Source of the DNA: an uncultured beta proteobacterium
GTDB lineage: Bacteria; Pseudomonadota; Gammaproteobacteria; Burkholderiales; Burkholderiaceae_C
Direction: 5' to 3'
Length of the DNA: 33,595 nucleotides
Assembly (NCBI GenBank): GCA_903853895.1
Contig: CAINUX010000134.1
Coordinates: 1-33,595 of the forward strand
Below the pieces are notes generated by a model. The model saw only the letters and a list, made by a program, of their open reading frames with translations. It did no database searches and was not told the DNA's origin. A program made the translations under genes and the position numbers. Of this stretch, positions 23,190 to 32,081 are shown piece by piece. Within the stretch, counting starts at the first letter, position 1; each line of letters opens with the position of its first letter.

Positions 23190-25123
23190 CCCCCGTCACC
23201 CAGCCGGAACACCGACACGGCCTGCGCCAGGCGCTGGGCCTGTTCCTGCAGGCTCGATGCTGCGGCGGCAGATTCCTCCACCAGCGCGGCGTTTTGTTGG
23301 GTCATCTGGTCGAGCTGGTTCACCGCCTGGTTGACCTCGCCGATGCCGTCAGACTGCTCGCTGGCCGCAGAACTGATTTCGCCAATGATGTCGCTGACCC
23401 GTTGCACGGAATTCACGATTTCATCCATGGTGGTGCCGGCGTTTTGCACCAGCGCGCTGCCCGATGTGACCTTGTCGACTGAAGTGTTGATCAGGGTCTT
23501 GATCTCCTTGGCAGCCTCGGCACTGCGCTGGGCCAGGCTGCGCACTTCGCTGGCCACTACAGCAAATCCACGCCCTTGTTCGCCCGCGCGGGCCGCCTCT
23601 ACAGCGGCATTGAGCGCCAGAATATTCGTCTGAAAAGCAATGCCGTCAATGACGCTGATGATGTCGGCAATCTTGCGCGAACTGTGGTTGATGTCGTCCA
23701 TGGTGGTGACCACCTGGCCCACCACCGCGCCGCCCCGCGCAGCCACCTCGGCGGCCGAAGCAGCCAGCTGATTGGCTTGGCGGGCCGAGTCGGCTGACTG
23801 CCGGACCGTGGCGGTCAATTGCTCCATGCTGGAGGCCGTGCGCTGCAGATTGTTGGCAGTCTGCTCCGTGCGCGTGCTCAAGTCCATGTTGCCGCTGGCG
23901 ATTTCCGCACTGGCGGTGCCAATGCTGTCCACCGATTCGCGGACCTGTGAAAGTGCGGTTTGGTATCGCACACGCATACCCTCAACCTCGCGCACCAGTG
24001 CACCTATCTCATCGTCGCGATCGGATTGGAATGCCTGTGTCAGGTCGCCCTCGGCCACGGCCTTGACCACCGTGGTGAGTTCGCTCAGCGGCTGGCCCAC
24101 GGTGCGGCGCACAACGGCAAAAATGGCAACTGCCAGAATCAGCGTGGACACTGCCATCAGACCCCAAATCACGGCCATGGTGTTCCAGTGGTTGCGGGTG
24201 GATTCGGCCTGCGATACCTCGGCCACCACCCACCAGCCACTGGTCTTGACCGGGCGCATCAGCGCCCAGCGGTTGGCGGATTTGCCATCCAGCAGGGCCG
24301 CTGCATCGTCCACACGGCCATCGGATGCGGCTGCGAGCGTGGGGAAAAACCCCTTGGCTTGCGGAAAAACTTCGGTCACCCGCTTGCCCGCAGCGCTGGG
24401 GTGCACCACAAAAGTGGCATCGTCAGTGCCACCACGTGGATCAACGACGTAGACCCCTCCGGTTTCAAAAAAGCGGGTGTCTGCCACTTGTTGGTCCAGA
24501 GCGCGCTGAAAAAGCGAAATATCGTTGCCCACAAACAGAATGCCGATCACCTTGCCCGCCGCATCTTTCATGGGTTCGTAGTGGGTCATGAAAGGCTTGC
24601 CAAACAGCTGTGCCTGGCCGGTGTAGGGCTGCCCGGCCAGCGCGGGCTTGTAGGCCGGGTGCTTGCGATCCAGCAAGGTGCCCAGGGCTCGTTCACCGTC
24701 CTGTTTGAGCAGCGAGGTCGTAATCCGTAAAAAATCGTCGCCCTTTTTGGCGAAAACCGTGGCGACAGCGCCGGTACTCTTGGTGAATGCATCCACCTCA
24801 CCAAACTGGTTGTTGACGGCTACGCCATAGCTCTTGATTTCGCCCGAGGCTTCGTCAAGTGACATGGTGGCCTCGAAGGACTGTTGCAGCGTCTTGAATG
24901 CGCGCTGGATCAACTCGCGCTGCGTGGTGTCGGTGGCGGCTATTGCATTGGCGATGCCTTGCACCTTGTCGACGACCGAATCCTGAACCTGCTGGCGCGC
25001 GGTGCGCCCTGCGACCAGGCTGATGCCGATGGCCAGCAGCAACAGCATGGCCGCGATGATTCCGATGGACAGGATGGTCAGTCGGCGGGCGACCGATTGG
25101 GAGTGGGCGGTTGCAGTACGCAT
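23186..25123 (-). CDS. Methyl-accepting chemotaxis protein with Cache sensor domain
   Basis: 645 residues. TM1 is about 12-38. A long periplasmic domain follows (about 40-310), with [20 protein letters not shown] and GILFVGNDI and later [11 protein letters not shown] and [10 protein letters not shown]. This is typical of the Cache_3-Cache_2 arrangement in Burkholderiales receptors. TM2 (about 320-342), HAMP and a signalling domain follow. The tip reads [20 protein letters not shown] and [20 protein letters not shown]. There is no C-terminal pentapeptide, so adaptation would rely on other receptors such as the one at 12908. The start has GGAG 11 nt upstream, rather far. The ABC-type binding protein gene lies divergently 316 bp away; a shared ligand is possible but unproven. 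Confidence 0.94.
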   Translation of the reverse strand: MRTATAHSQSVARRLTILSIGIIAAMLLLLAIGISLVAGRTARQQVQDSVVDKVQGIANAIAATDTTQRELIQRAFKTLQQSFEATMSLDEASGEIKSYGVAVNNQFGEVDAFTKSTGAVATVFAKKGDDFLRITTSLLKQDGERALGTLLDRKHPAYKPALAGQPYTGQAQLFGKPFMTHYEPMKDAAGKVIGILFVGNDISLFQRALDQQVADTRFFETGGVYVVDPRGGTDDATFVVHPSAAGKRVTEVFPQAKGFFPTLAAASDGRVDDAAALLDGKSANRWALMRPVKTSGWWVVAEVSQAESTRNHWNTMAVIWGLMAVSTLILAVAIFAVVRRTVGQPLSELTTVVKAVAEGDLTQAFQSDRDDEIGALVREVEGMRVRYQTALSQVRESVDSIGTASAEIASGNMDLSTRTEQTANNLQRTASSMEQLTATVRQSADSARQANQLAASAAEVAARGGAVVGQVVTTMDDINHSSRKIADIISVIDGIAFQTNILALNAAVEAARAGEQGRGFAVVASEVRSLAQRSAEAAKEIKTLINTSVDKVTSGSALVQNAGTTMDEIVNSVQRVSDIIGEISSAASEQSDGIGEVNQAVNQLDQMTQQNAALVEESAAAASSLQEQAQRLAQAVSVFRLGDGG

Positions 25124-25318
25124 GTGGGTCAGAGCTCCGGTTCAACCACGGTATTTTTAATGTGCGCCTGGGCACAAATATCAGGCGGTACGCAACTATT
25201 GCTGTTCAGCGCAACACCGTCAAGGCCACACCGCTAGCCCCAGAATCAACGGGAGTGGCGGCTTCCAGACGCAAATCTGCGCGGCAGCCACTCGGACAGC
25301 CTAGGGAATATCCGCATA

Positions 25319-25353
25319 AAAATGTCGTTCAAATGTCATTGCAAGGACATTTT
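25319..25353. promoter_or_regulatory. AAAATGTC/GACATTTT inverted repeat
   Basis: Perfect 8-bp arms at 25319-25326 and 25346-25353 with a further AAATGTC copy between them. It is placed upstream of the binding-protein gene. It may be an operator or part of a promoter. Function inferred from position only. Confidence 0.35.
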
Positions 25354-25388
25354 GCTGCCAATCAGCGGCGTAGCATCGGCGTCTTTCG

Positions 25389-25404
25389 TTGACGTGCACG
25401 TCAA
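25389..25404. promoter_or_regulatory. 16-bp perfect palindrome TTGACGTGCACGTCAA
   Basis: Perfect dyad ending 35 bp before the binding-protein start. The left half begins TTGACG, which could serve as a -35 element. It is a good operator candidate; the regulator is unknown. Confidence 0.45.
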
Positions 25405-25439
25405 TTCTTGGCAACCCATTTCCCGCACCTGGAGTCCGT

Positions 25440-26636
25440 ATGGCACCGACGTTTCTTTCTGCAATGCCCCTTGGGCACGATGCCCATGGCCAGCGCAGCG
25501 ATGGGATGTCCCGTCGGCGGGTGCTGGGCGCACTGGCGGCCTTGCCAATGGCCAGCCATCTGGCTGCCCGCGCGGACGACACCGGCCCGATCAAGATCGC
25601 CCAGTCCATTGCCCTGAGCGGGCCACTGGGTGAATTGGGCCAGGCCATGCACCAGGGCGCCAAAGCCTGCTTTGCCGCAATCAACGCCAAAGGCGGCGTG
25701 AACGGTCGCGCCATTGAACTGACGGTTGCCGATGACGGCTACGACGTCAAGCGCGCGCTGGCCAACGTCAACGGATTCATGGAGGACCGCGGCAACTTCG
25801 CGCTCTTCAACTGCATGGGAACGCCCATGATCGAGGCCATGCTGCCCCGCGTCATCGAGACCGGTATACCCTTCTTTGCCCCGTTTTCCGGTGCGCTGTC
25901 GGTGCGTCCCAAGAACGTTCGCAACGTGTTCAACATCCGCGCCAGCTACGCCGATGAAGCCGAACAACTGGTGCAGCATCTGACCACCATTGGCATCAAG
26001 CGCATTGCCATTGCCTACCAGAACAACTCGTTTGGCAAGGAAGTGTTTACAGCCACCCGACAAGCCTTGGCCAAGCACAAGCTGGAGGCCATCGTGGTCG
26101 TGACGGTGGAGAATGATTCATCGGACGCGGCCGCTGCGGCGAAAAAGGTCGCGCAGTCCGAGCCTGAAGCCGTGCTGGTCGGCTTGGCGGGCAAACCCAC
26201 CATTGAATTTGTGAAAGCGTCCCGGTTGGAACGCAAAGGCATGCCGTTGTACGCCCTTTCGATCATGGGCGCTGCGGCCACCATCAAAACACTCGGCGCA
26301 GATGCGACCGGCATGGCCATCTCGCAAATCGTGCCGCTACCGGGCAACCTGGTCATGCCGGTGGTGCGTGACTTTCAGCAAGCCTGGAAGGCCGCCCAGG
26401 TGCCACTGGAGCCATCACACCTGGCGCTGGAGGGCTACATCAACGCGCGGGTGTTTGCCGAAGCGCTGCGCCGCACCGGGCGCAACCCTTCGCGCAGCAA
26501 CTTCATCGACAGCATCTGGGCCATCAAGAATCTGGACCTAGGTGGGTTCACCGTTAGCTTCAATGAATCCAACCCGAATGCTTCGCGCTTTGTGGAGCTG
26601 ACCATGGTCTCGCGCGACGGGCGGTTTATCCGCTGA
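25440..26636 (+). CDS. ABC-type substrate-binding protein (LivK/Peripla_BP_6 type)
   Basis: 398 residues from the ATG at 25440, which has GGAG 5 nt upstream. About 23 residues in is MSRRRVLGALAALPMASHLA, a twin-arginine-like or Sec export signal; the ATG at 25506 would give just this signal. The mature part has the type I fold: IKIAQSIALSGPLGELGQAM, GAKACFAAINAKGGVNGR, ELTVADDGYDVKRALANVNG, NCMGTPMIEAMLPRVIETGI, FFAPFSGALSVR and RIAIAYQNNSFGKEVF. Such proteins bind branched-chain amino acids, amides or aromatic acids. No permease or ATPase genes are adjacent, so it may serve a distant transporter or the divergent chemoreceptor (inference). Confidence 0.9.
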   Translation: MAPTFLSAMPLGHDAHGQRSDGMSRRRVLGALAALPMASHLAARADDTGPIKIAQSIALSGPLGELGQAMHQGAKACFAAINAKGGVNGRAIELTVADDGYDVKRALANVNGFMEDRGNFALFNCMGTPMIEAMLPRVIETGIPFFAPFSGALSVRPKNVRNVFNIRASYADEAEQLVQHLTTIGIKRIAIAYQNNSFGKEVFTATRQALAKHKLEAIVVVTVENDSSDAAAAAKKVAQSEPEAVLVGLAGKPTIEFVKASRLERKGMPLYALSIMGAAATIKTLGADATGMAISQIVPLPGNLVMPVVRDFQQAWKAAQVPLEPSHLALEGYINARVFAEALRRTGRNPSRSNFIDSIWAIKNLDLGGFTVSFNESNPNASRFVELTMVSRDGRFIR

Positions 26637-26714
26637 AGACTGCCTCCTATACTTCGGGCTCTTTTCGAAAAGGGAGCGGGTACAGATGGTCATCAGAAGA
26701 GACAGGGCTAGCGC

Positions 26715-27350
26715 GTGAGTCTGCTGCGCCGAGGGCGCGATGCCGGTGTCGGCCTGGTTGTTGTGGGTCTGCATCTCATGGGCCTGTTGGCGTGGTGGAC
26801 GATGGGCAGCGCCATACGTGCCTACCCGAGCCCCGTGGAGGCGCCTACCGTCGCGGTCTGGCTGCCAGCATTGCCAGCACTCTCTACTGAATATGCGAAG
26901 CGGCGGAGCCCTGAGTCGGTGCCGCCTGCTGATCCGCTGCGCCGTGGTTACAGCACGGAGCGTTCCCATGCCGCTGTGCTGGCGTTGCCCGCGGCGAACA
27001 ATCCGGTGGCAGCGCCATCCGCTGGTAGCGCATTGGTTGAAACACCGACGGCGCCCGCGCCAGCCTTGAACCTGACCCTGTCACGCCAGGCGCTGGCAAG
27101 CTTGGCGGCCCCGAGCTTTGCGGACCGATCCCCATACCATGGGCGCTTGCCCATGACGGTCGAACGACAGATTGCAGCCGCTGCCGCGGAGTCTGGTCCA
27201 TGGACGGAAGAGCGCATCGACAACGACCATGTGCGCCTGCGCCGAGGCACGACCTGCGTCATGATGGAGCGCCCACAGGCCGCGATCATCGACCCGTTCA
27301 GCGATGCATCAAGGCGCATGCCCTGGAAGGCCAGCGTTTCACAGTGTTAG
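26715..27350 (+). CDS. Hypothetical protein with N-terminal membrane anchor
   Basis: 211 residues from the GTG at 26715 (AGGG upstream). There is one N-terminal helix (VGLVVVGLHLMGLLAWWTMG), a Pro/Ala-rich linker and a C-terminal part (SGPWTEERIDNDHVRLRRGT, TCVMMERPQAAIIDPFSDAS). The layout recalls TonB-like or energy-coupling linker proteins, but no TonB motif is present and no family is recognised. It sits 78 bp after the binding-protein gene in the same direction. Its last 12 bases overlap the GNAT pseudogene on the other strand. Location is likely inner membrane with the bulk in the periplasm (inference). Confidence 0.6.
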   Translation: MSLLRRGRDAGVGLVVVGLHLMGLLAWWTMGSAIRAYPSPVEAPTVAVWLPALPALSTEYAKRRSPESVPPADPLRRGYSTERSHAAVLALPAANNPVAAPSAGSALVETPTAPAPALNLTLSRQALASLAAPSFADRSPYHGRLPMTVERQIAAAAAESGPWTEERIDNDHVRLRRGTTCVMMERPQAAIIDPFSDASRRMPWKASVSQC

Positions 27351-27703
27351 TGAGCCGTTTGGTGCCATCGCCCGCACCACTATGGCCACGACCCAAAGAT
27401 TCTTGCCAAGCTGGTGAACCGGCTCAAAACCCTGGCGTTCGAACAGGGATAGTCGGCTGTTGTAGAGAAACGCGGCTGACACCTTGCGGTCCGTGACATC
27501 TTCCGGATAGCTCTCCACCGTGCCACCGCCCAGCAATGCAATCTGTTCTAGCGCGCAGGCAAGGGCAGCTACGCAAACGCCTTGCCCTCGGGGTGGAACT
27601 CCATGCACCAGCATCCGCCCCAGACACCGTTGTGCCGCTCGACCAGCGCGGCAAAGTCTGGCCATGTGGATGGGGAGAGGGGTTTTGTGGTGAAGCTGGA
27701 CAT
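27339..27703 (-). pseudogene. GNAT acetyltransferase pseudogene with internal deletion
   Basis: From the ATG at 27703 the frame reads TWPDFAALVERHNGVWGGCW and CMEFHPEGKAFA, then a stop. This is the start of a GNAT subfamily whose members run to about 200 residues. In the next frame the C-terminal part follows at once: AALACALEQIALLGGGTVES, YPEDVTDRKVSAAFLYNSRL, SLFERQGFEPVHQLGKNLW. The central 90 or so codons, with the acetyl-CoA P-loop, are missing and the junction is out of frame. The gene is dead. The cause could be one deletion event near 27580. Confidence 0.8.
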
Positions 27704-27738
27704 TTGGCGGGTGCTTCCCAAGAGACCTGGCGTTTGCG

Positions 27739-28119
27739 CTACTCCGCGGGGGCGTTAACCTTGCGAAAACTGCGGCTTGAAATGCTGACTGAGTTCTTGT
27801 CGGGGTCCTTCGCATTTGCAAATGAATAGCCGTTTGCCGTGTGCACAGTGCCGAACTTAAGACCGTTGGCCGCGGCTTCGGCGATGAATGCCTGCAGATC
27901 TTGGACATGAAACGAAAGCTTGACCCCAACCTGCCCGAGCTTGCTGGATGTAGCAGCCTGATGGATCAGAATGTCCGCTCCACCATGGGGCGCACTCAAC
28001 TCAATCAGGCCTTCAATGACCTCGCCCGAAGTCTCGAAACCGAAGTGCTTCGCATAGAAGCGAGCCGTCTTCTGCATGTCGCGAGCGTAGATGATGACTG
28101 TTCCAAGGGATGACTTCAT
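27739..28119 (-). CDS. VOC-family (glyoxalase-like) protein
   Basis: 126 residues. It begins LGTVIIYARDMQKTARFYAK HFGF, the paired beta-alpha-beta-beta-beta fold of glyoxalase/bleomycin-resistance proteins. ELSAPHGGADILIHQAA follows and then FHVQDLQAFIAEAAANGLKF and SFANAKDPDKNSVSISSR near the end. VOC proteins bind a metal and act on small molecules; the substrate here is unknown. Start ATG at 28119 fits the fold. It is one of four small genes in a row on the minus strand, separated by short gaps, with no obvious common pathway. Confidence 0.85.
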   Translation of the reverse strand: MKSSLGTVIIYARDMQKTARFYAKHFGFETSGEVIEGLIELSAPHGGADILIHQAATSSKLGQVGVKLSFHVQDLQAFIAEAAANGLKFGTVHTANGYSFANAKDPDKNSVSISSRSFRKVNAPAE

Positions 28120-28128
28120 GGGTCGGTT

Positions 28129-28371
28129 TCACCTTCGATTCCGCGGGTGGTTGCTGGCGGTTTTTTCGTTCCCATGTTTGTAGTTGCCCGTGACACGTGC
28201 CATCAGCTGCTGCGCCTCTGCCTCAAGGCATTGTTCAACTTCGTCCACGAAGTCGATGGCGTCTGTGCCACGAAGCGTTGTAGCGACGCGGCCATGGTGC
28301 AGCACCTCGGTGTCTCCGTTCTTGCGCTTGCGATACGCAAAACCGAGATATCCTTCAAATAATTCGTTCAT
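28129..28371 (-). CDS. Hypothetical protein
   Basis: 80 residues from the ATG at 28371, which has GAGG 5 nt upstream; the frame is open for 16 more codons upstream. It reads MNELFEGYLGFAYRKRKNGD, TEVLHHGRVATTLRGTDAID and FVDEVEQCLEAEAQQLMARV, then a basic tail. It has no membrane segment or signal. No family was recognised. The order of a beta-rich start and a long acidic helix suggests a small soluble protein. It lies 9 bp upstream of the VOC gene in the same direction, so the two are probably co-transcribed. Confidence 0.7.
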   Translation of the reverse strand: MNELFEGYLGFAYRKRKNGDTEVLHHGRVATTLRGTDAIDFVDEVEQCLEAEAQQLMARVTGNYKHGNEKTASNHPRNRR

Positions 28372-28454
28372 CACGACCTCTTCGTGAGTTTGCAGCCGAA
28401 TACGGAGCGAACCGGGCAAGGCACCACGCCGTTGGCGCTCCGCTTGAGCAAGGG

Positions 28455-28874
28455 CTAGGCAGCACTGCAGGTGGTTCGATCAGAGATGTGATTGATCCCG
28501 TCCGACGTAGGTACAGTCCCCAGTTCAAACGGGTTAACACCATCCAGGCACGCAACGTTGTATCCAAAACTGTTCGGGTCTGATCGTCGTTGATGGTGGG
28601 TGTAGATGCCGCAGTGGCCGCAGAAGTAGTGCCGTGCGGTCATCGTACCGAACTCGTAGACTTTCAGGTCCTGCGCGCCCTGGACAACTCTCAGTGCCGT
28701 CAGAGGCACTGACGACGCGATGGCGCCCCTTCTCTTGCATATCGAGCAATCACAACGCCTTGGATCGATAACCCCGTTTGGCAGGTCCAGCTCGAGCACG
28801 ACGCGTCCGCAGTGACATGACGCCTTGTGCGTTGCCTGAATCGTTGTCGATCCGATCTTTTTGAAGGTGGTCAT
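28455..28874 (-). CDS. GFA/CENP-V domain protein
   Basis: 139 residues from the ATG at 28874. The zinc ligands of the GFA fold are visible: C20 and C22 (SCHCG), C41, C43 and C46 (CDCSIC) and C85 and C88 (CGHCG), with YEFGTMTARHYFCGHCGIYT between. The family is named after glutathione-dependent formaldehyde-activating enzyme, but most members have no proven activity. Soluble and cytoplasmic. Its neighbours are small unrelated genes and it gives no pathway clue. Confidence 0.88.
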   Translation of the reverse strand: MTTFKKIGSTTIQATHKASCHCGRVVLELDLPNGVIDPRRCDCSICKRRGAIASSVPLTALRVVQGAQDLKVYEFGTMTARHYFCGHCGIYTHHQRRSDPNSFGYNVACLDGVNPFELGTVPTSDGINHISDRTTCSAA

Positions 28875-29005
28875 AGCTTTGCTTTGCGGAAGTCTGCGCT
28901 GAATTCTGAGAGTCCCGAAAAACTCTGCAGTTTGCATCGGGCGATTTTAGGCGTTTGACAGTAGGAGGCGCGGCCCCTGTCCCAATCTCTGCCCACATCA
29001 CCAAA

Positions 29006-29066
29006 TTGCTATCAATTATGTAGCGATATGTGATTATTCCACGAGGGCTACCGGCCGATTTTGCTT
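29006..29066 (+). repeat. Dispersed repeat, copy E
   Basis: GCTATCAATTATGTAGC, 14 nt (GATATGTGATTATT), CCACGAGGGCTACCGGCCGA, then TTTTGCTT. It is the longest copy, with the extended right end also present in copy B. Its last bases overlap the stop codon of the MFS gene on the minus strand (29065-29067). Confidence 0.85.
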
Positions 29067-30264
29067 ATGAAGCCTGCCCGGAATACCGGCGCAGACGCCC
29101 CATCCGCCAGGCCGCCAGTGCCACGATTCCGGCCAGCGTCAAGCCCGAGAGTTGAATCGCGGATGTCACTCCCACCGCATTCACCAGTGCCCCTGCCGCC
29201 ACACCCGATAAGGCAGGCACGACTTGCGAAGTGATGGAGTACATGCTCATGACCCGCCCGCGAATGGCCATTGGGGCCTGGGCCTGGATGCCGGAGACCA
29301 CCAGACTAATGACCATGCCGCCAGCGATACCCACGCACGCCAGTGTGGCGGCGGAAAGCGCCACGCTGGCGATCTGGCCCAGTGACGCAAAAACCAGGTA
29401 CGTGGCGATGATGCCTGCAAAAATGACCAGCCCGTGGTGCACGCGGCGGGCCAGCACCAGTGCGGTGATGCCGCCGGTGATGAGGGACAGGGCCATCAGC
29501 CCCAGGTAGGCACCGCGCTGCAGTTCGCTCAAGTGCAACACCTCGCGCGCCAGCTTGGGCAGCAAAATTTGCAGCGGCCCGGTCATGGCATAGGCCAGCA
29601 CGGCTGCCAGCATCAACTGCTTGAGCAACGGGTCGGCACCGACCACCCGAAAGCCCTCGCCGATATCGGCAAGCACTGAGTTGCCGCTGGGCGTGGCGTT
29701 GGCTTGCGTGCGCAGGTTGGCAATCATCAAAGATGCCAGCACAAAGCCCGTAGCAGCCAGCGCAATGACAGCACCCCAACCCGCGCGGCTGCGCACCAGC
29801 CCGATCAGCAGCGGTGCCAGGCCAAAGCCCACCAGCACCTGCAGGTTGAAGATGATGGTGGCCGGGCGCAGTTCTTCTGGCCGCGCCATTTGTGCCAGCG
29901 TGGTCAGCCGTGCAGGGCCAACGAAGGACCAGGCCAGGCCACCCAGAAAAGCACCACCTAGCACCCATCCCACACGCGCTTCCGCGCTGGCGCCACTCTG
30001 CGCCCACCACAGGCAGGCCAAGCCGGCCAGAAACAGGGCTTGCGCGCCGTGGATGACGCGGTGCGGAGGCACGCGGTCGCAGACCACGCCGGCAAACCAG
30101 CCAAACACAATGGAGCTGCCAAAGGCCAGACCAAAGCCAATGCCCGACAGAAGATCCGAGCCCACCGCCTCTTGCAGGTAGAGGATGACGGTGTAGTTGA
30201 ACATGTGGCCGGCGGTAAACGCCAGCAGGCAGGACACAAAAAAAGCGCCCAAGCGGCCCATCAT
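29065..30264 (-). CDS. MFS transporter
   Basis: 399 residues with about 12 membrane segments and the MFS loop pattern (AGVVCDRVPPHRVIHGAQAL between helices 2 and 3; GGAFLGGLAWSFVGPARLTT further on). It resembles enterobactin-exporter/DHA3-like permeases of the EntS type. The ATG at 30264 overlaps the stop of the upstream haem-propeller gene (ATGA), so the two are translationally coupled. It should export or import a small molecule linked to the operon's pathway; the substrate is unknown. The stop codon touches copy E of the dispersed repeat. Confidence 0.88.
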   Translation of the reverse strand: MMGRLGAFFVSCLLAFTAGHMFNYTVILYLQEAVGSDLLSGIGFGLAFGSSIVFGWFAGVVCDRVPPHRVIHGAQALFLAGLACLWWAQSGASAEARVGWVLGGAFLGGLAWSFVGPARLTTLAQMARPEELRPATIIFNLQVLVGFGLAPLLIGLVRSRAGWGAVIALAATGFVLASLMIANLRTQANATPSGNSVLADIGEGFRVVGADPLLKQLMLAAVLAYAMTGPLQILLPKLAREVLHLSELQRGAYLGLMALSLITGGITALVLARRVHHGLVIFAGIIATYLVFASLGQIASVALSAATLACVGIAGGMVISLVVSGIQAQAPMAIRGRVMSMYSITSQVVPALSGVAAGALVNAVGVTSAIQLSGLTLAGIVALAAWRMGRLRRYSGQAS

Positions 30265-32063
30265 CGCGCGGCACCCTCAGGATTCAGCTGGATGAAGGTC
30301 GGTTGGTAGTCTTCAATGTGCCAGGACGGAAAGCTGCCGTTGGTCAACAGCACACGACCATCTTCGGTGAACTCTACATCGCGGGTGAACGTGGCCTTGC
30401 GCGGCAGCGGGAAGTGGGTCCACTGGTTTGATGCAATGTCCAGCCGGTGCACGCCATCGGAGTTGGTGCCGGTGACCCAGAGCTGGTGGCGCTTGCGGTC
30501 CACGTTCAACGAATACGGCGTGTCGCTGCCCAGGGGCTGCACCGGCAGATTGAAGGTAGTGAATTTTGCCGCCTTGGGCTCATAGCGCAGCACGGCCGAC
30601 TCACTGAACATACCTATCCACAGATTGCCATCGCGGTCAGCGCGCAGGCGCCGGGGGTTCTTCAGCGGGGTTGCGATCATCGTGATGACGCCGGTAGTGG
30701 GGTCCAGCGAGGCGATCTCGTTGGTGTGCAGGCGCGCAACCCAGACCTTGCCGTCGGGTGTGACCTCGATGCCGTAGGGCAGAGGCACGCCGGTGGAGTT
30801 GTGGTCAATCTTCACCCAGTTGGTCACCGGGATGCCCCAGCCAATCAGCTTGAAGAAGAAGGGCGTCATCTTGACGGTCATCTTCTCCATGAAGGATCGA
30901 AACGGAAGATCGTAGGTAGTGAACTTGTCTGCCGAGCGGTCATACATCGCGATCTGATTGCTCAGGGCCAATGTGAACCAGACGCGGTTCTTGGCATCCA
31001 TGCGCACCGTGTGTGGGTAGAAGCCGCTACCGATTTCGTGGTTGGTAAATTGCTTGGTCTTGGGGTCAAACTCGATCAGTCGGCGCTGGTACGAGGGTGT
31101 TATGAAGATGTGACCGTCAGCGGGCGCTTCCACCAGTGAGTGGATGCCCTGGTAGGTCTCGTGCTTGGGGAAGTCGCGCAAACGCCCGGCCAGCAAGCCA
31201 CCAAGGTTGTCGCCCGGTTGTGGTGGAACCTTGTAGACGGTGTAGGCGCCGGTTTGGGTGTTGATTTCGTACAGGCGGTCCTGCAGGTTGTCGCCCACGT
31301 AGACCAGGCCGTTGCTGTGCTGCACAAAGTCGTGCATCTGCGAGAAACGGTCACCAATAGCCAGCTCGGAGACGCTGGCCTTTGCCAGCTCGGGGACCCA
31401 AGGGGTGCCTGCCGGAACTTTCTCAGGATGGGCGTTGATGTCCTTCCAGTGGGCCTCCAGCAGGGCGGGCATTTCTTTTTGTGCCTCACTGGACAGACGC
31501 GCGCCGTAGCGCACCATGCGCTGAATGGTGGTGGCCCACTCCGTGGCGCTGCGATCGCGGCGCAGGAAGGCGGAGCCCTGCTGGTGGCAGAAGCCGCACT
31601 GCGCCATGAATTCCTTGCGCAGGTCATCGCGGCCGGCCAGCAGCGTGGAGGTCCAGGCGTTCGATGGACGCTGCTCAGCCAGAGCCTTGGGGTCGGATTC
31701 AACCGCCATGCGCCATGACGCGGGTTTGCCCAACGCGGTGGGTTCAATCAGTGCGTCCTGGTAGCCAGGCTTGCGCAGCCGCACCCGGTAGTCACCAGGC
31801 GCGTCCGGCAGGCGCACGCGACCTTGTGCATCGCTGAAGCGGGTGTGCTCAAACGTGCCCTGTTGGAGTTTGCCGGACGCGGCGTAGCCATTGTCGGAAT
31901 CGTCGATGGCGGCGCTCTGTGTGGTGGTGCGTGTCACCATCACCAAGGGCAGGGGCTTGCCGTCGGGTCCGGTGACGGTGAAGTCGGCGGCGTGAGCGTT
32001 GGCCAGTGCCATGCCCAGCATCAGCGTGCCCATTTCCAAGGTCTTATTAAAGGCATTTTTCAT
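30261..32063 (-). CDS. Periplasmic haem-binding beta-propeller protein (Vgb-like)
   Basis: 600 residues. The signal peptide cleaves near NAHA-A (25/26). Residues 27-105 form a carboxypeptidase-regulatory/Ig-like domain (FTVTGPDGKPLPLVMV ... PGDYRVRLRKPGYQDA). A single c-type haem motif C156-GF-C159-H160 lies in a helical segment. The rest is a propeller of repeats like those of virginiamycin B lyase (GLVYVGDNLQDRLYEINTQT, NRVWFTLALSNQIAMYDRSA, GKVWVARLHTNEIASLDPTT, GNLWIGMFSESAVLRYEPKA). The protein is probably a redox or sensor protein rather than an antibiotic lyase. The start is 18 bp after the SDR gene, and its stop overlaps the MFS start. Confidence 0.85.
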   Translation of the reverse strand: MKNAFNKTLEMGTLMLGMALANAHAADFTVTGPDGKPLPLVMVTRTTTQSAAIDDSDNGYAASGKLQQGTFEHTRFSDAQGRVRLPDAPGDYRVRLRKPGYQDALIEPTALGKPASWRMAVESDPKALAEQRPSNAWTSTLLAGRDDLRKEFMAQCGFCHQQGSAFLRRDRSATEWATTIQRMVRYGARLSSEAQKEMPALLEAHWKDINAHPEKVPAGTPWVPELAKASVSELAIGDRFSQMHDFVQHSNGLVYVGDNLQDRLYEINTQTGAYTVYKVPPQPGDNLGGLLAGRLRDFPKHETYQGIHSLVEAPADGHIFITPSYQRRLIEFDPKTKQFTNHEIGSGFYPHTVRMDAKNRVWFTLALSNQIAMYDRSADKFTTYDLPFRSFMEKMTVKMTPFFFKLIGWGIPVTNWVKIDHNSTGVPLPYGIEVTPDGKVWVARLHTNEIASLDPTTGVITMIATPLKNPRRLRADRDGNLWIGMFSESAVLRYEPKAAKFTTFNLPVQPLGSDTPYSLNVDRKRHQLWVTGTNSDGVHRLDIASNQWTHFPLPRKATFTRDVEFTEDGRVLLTNGSFPSWHIEDYQPTFIQLNPEGAAR

Positions 32064-32081
32064 GGTGCGGAGTCTCCAGGT

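Larger units (their letters stand above)
25124..25439. other. Intergenic region between divergent chemoreceptor and binding-protein genes
   Basis: No gene is seen. It contains two dyads (25319-25353 and 25389-25404, listed separately), and AATGTC is repeated at 25320, 25331 and, inverted, 25346. Promoters for both divergent genes must lie here, but no convincing -35/-10 or sigma-28 site could be read. Confidence 0.6.

Noticed and set aside
26655..26690. Terminator after the binding-protein gene (CTCTTTTCGAAAAGGGAG)
   Set aside because: The stem is weak, has a bulge and is not followed by a T-run.
28750..29004. 84-codon ORF upstream of the GFA gene
   Set aside because: It overlaps the GFA coding sequence in another frame, has no ribosome site and no recognisable protein.
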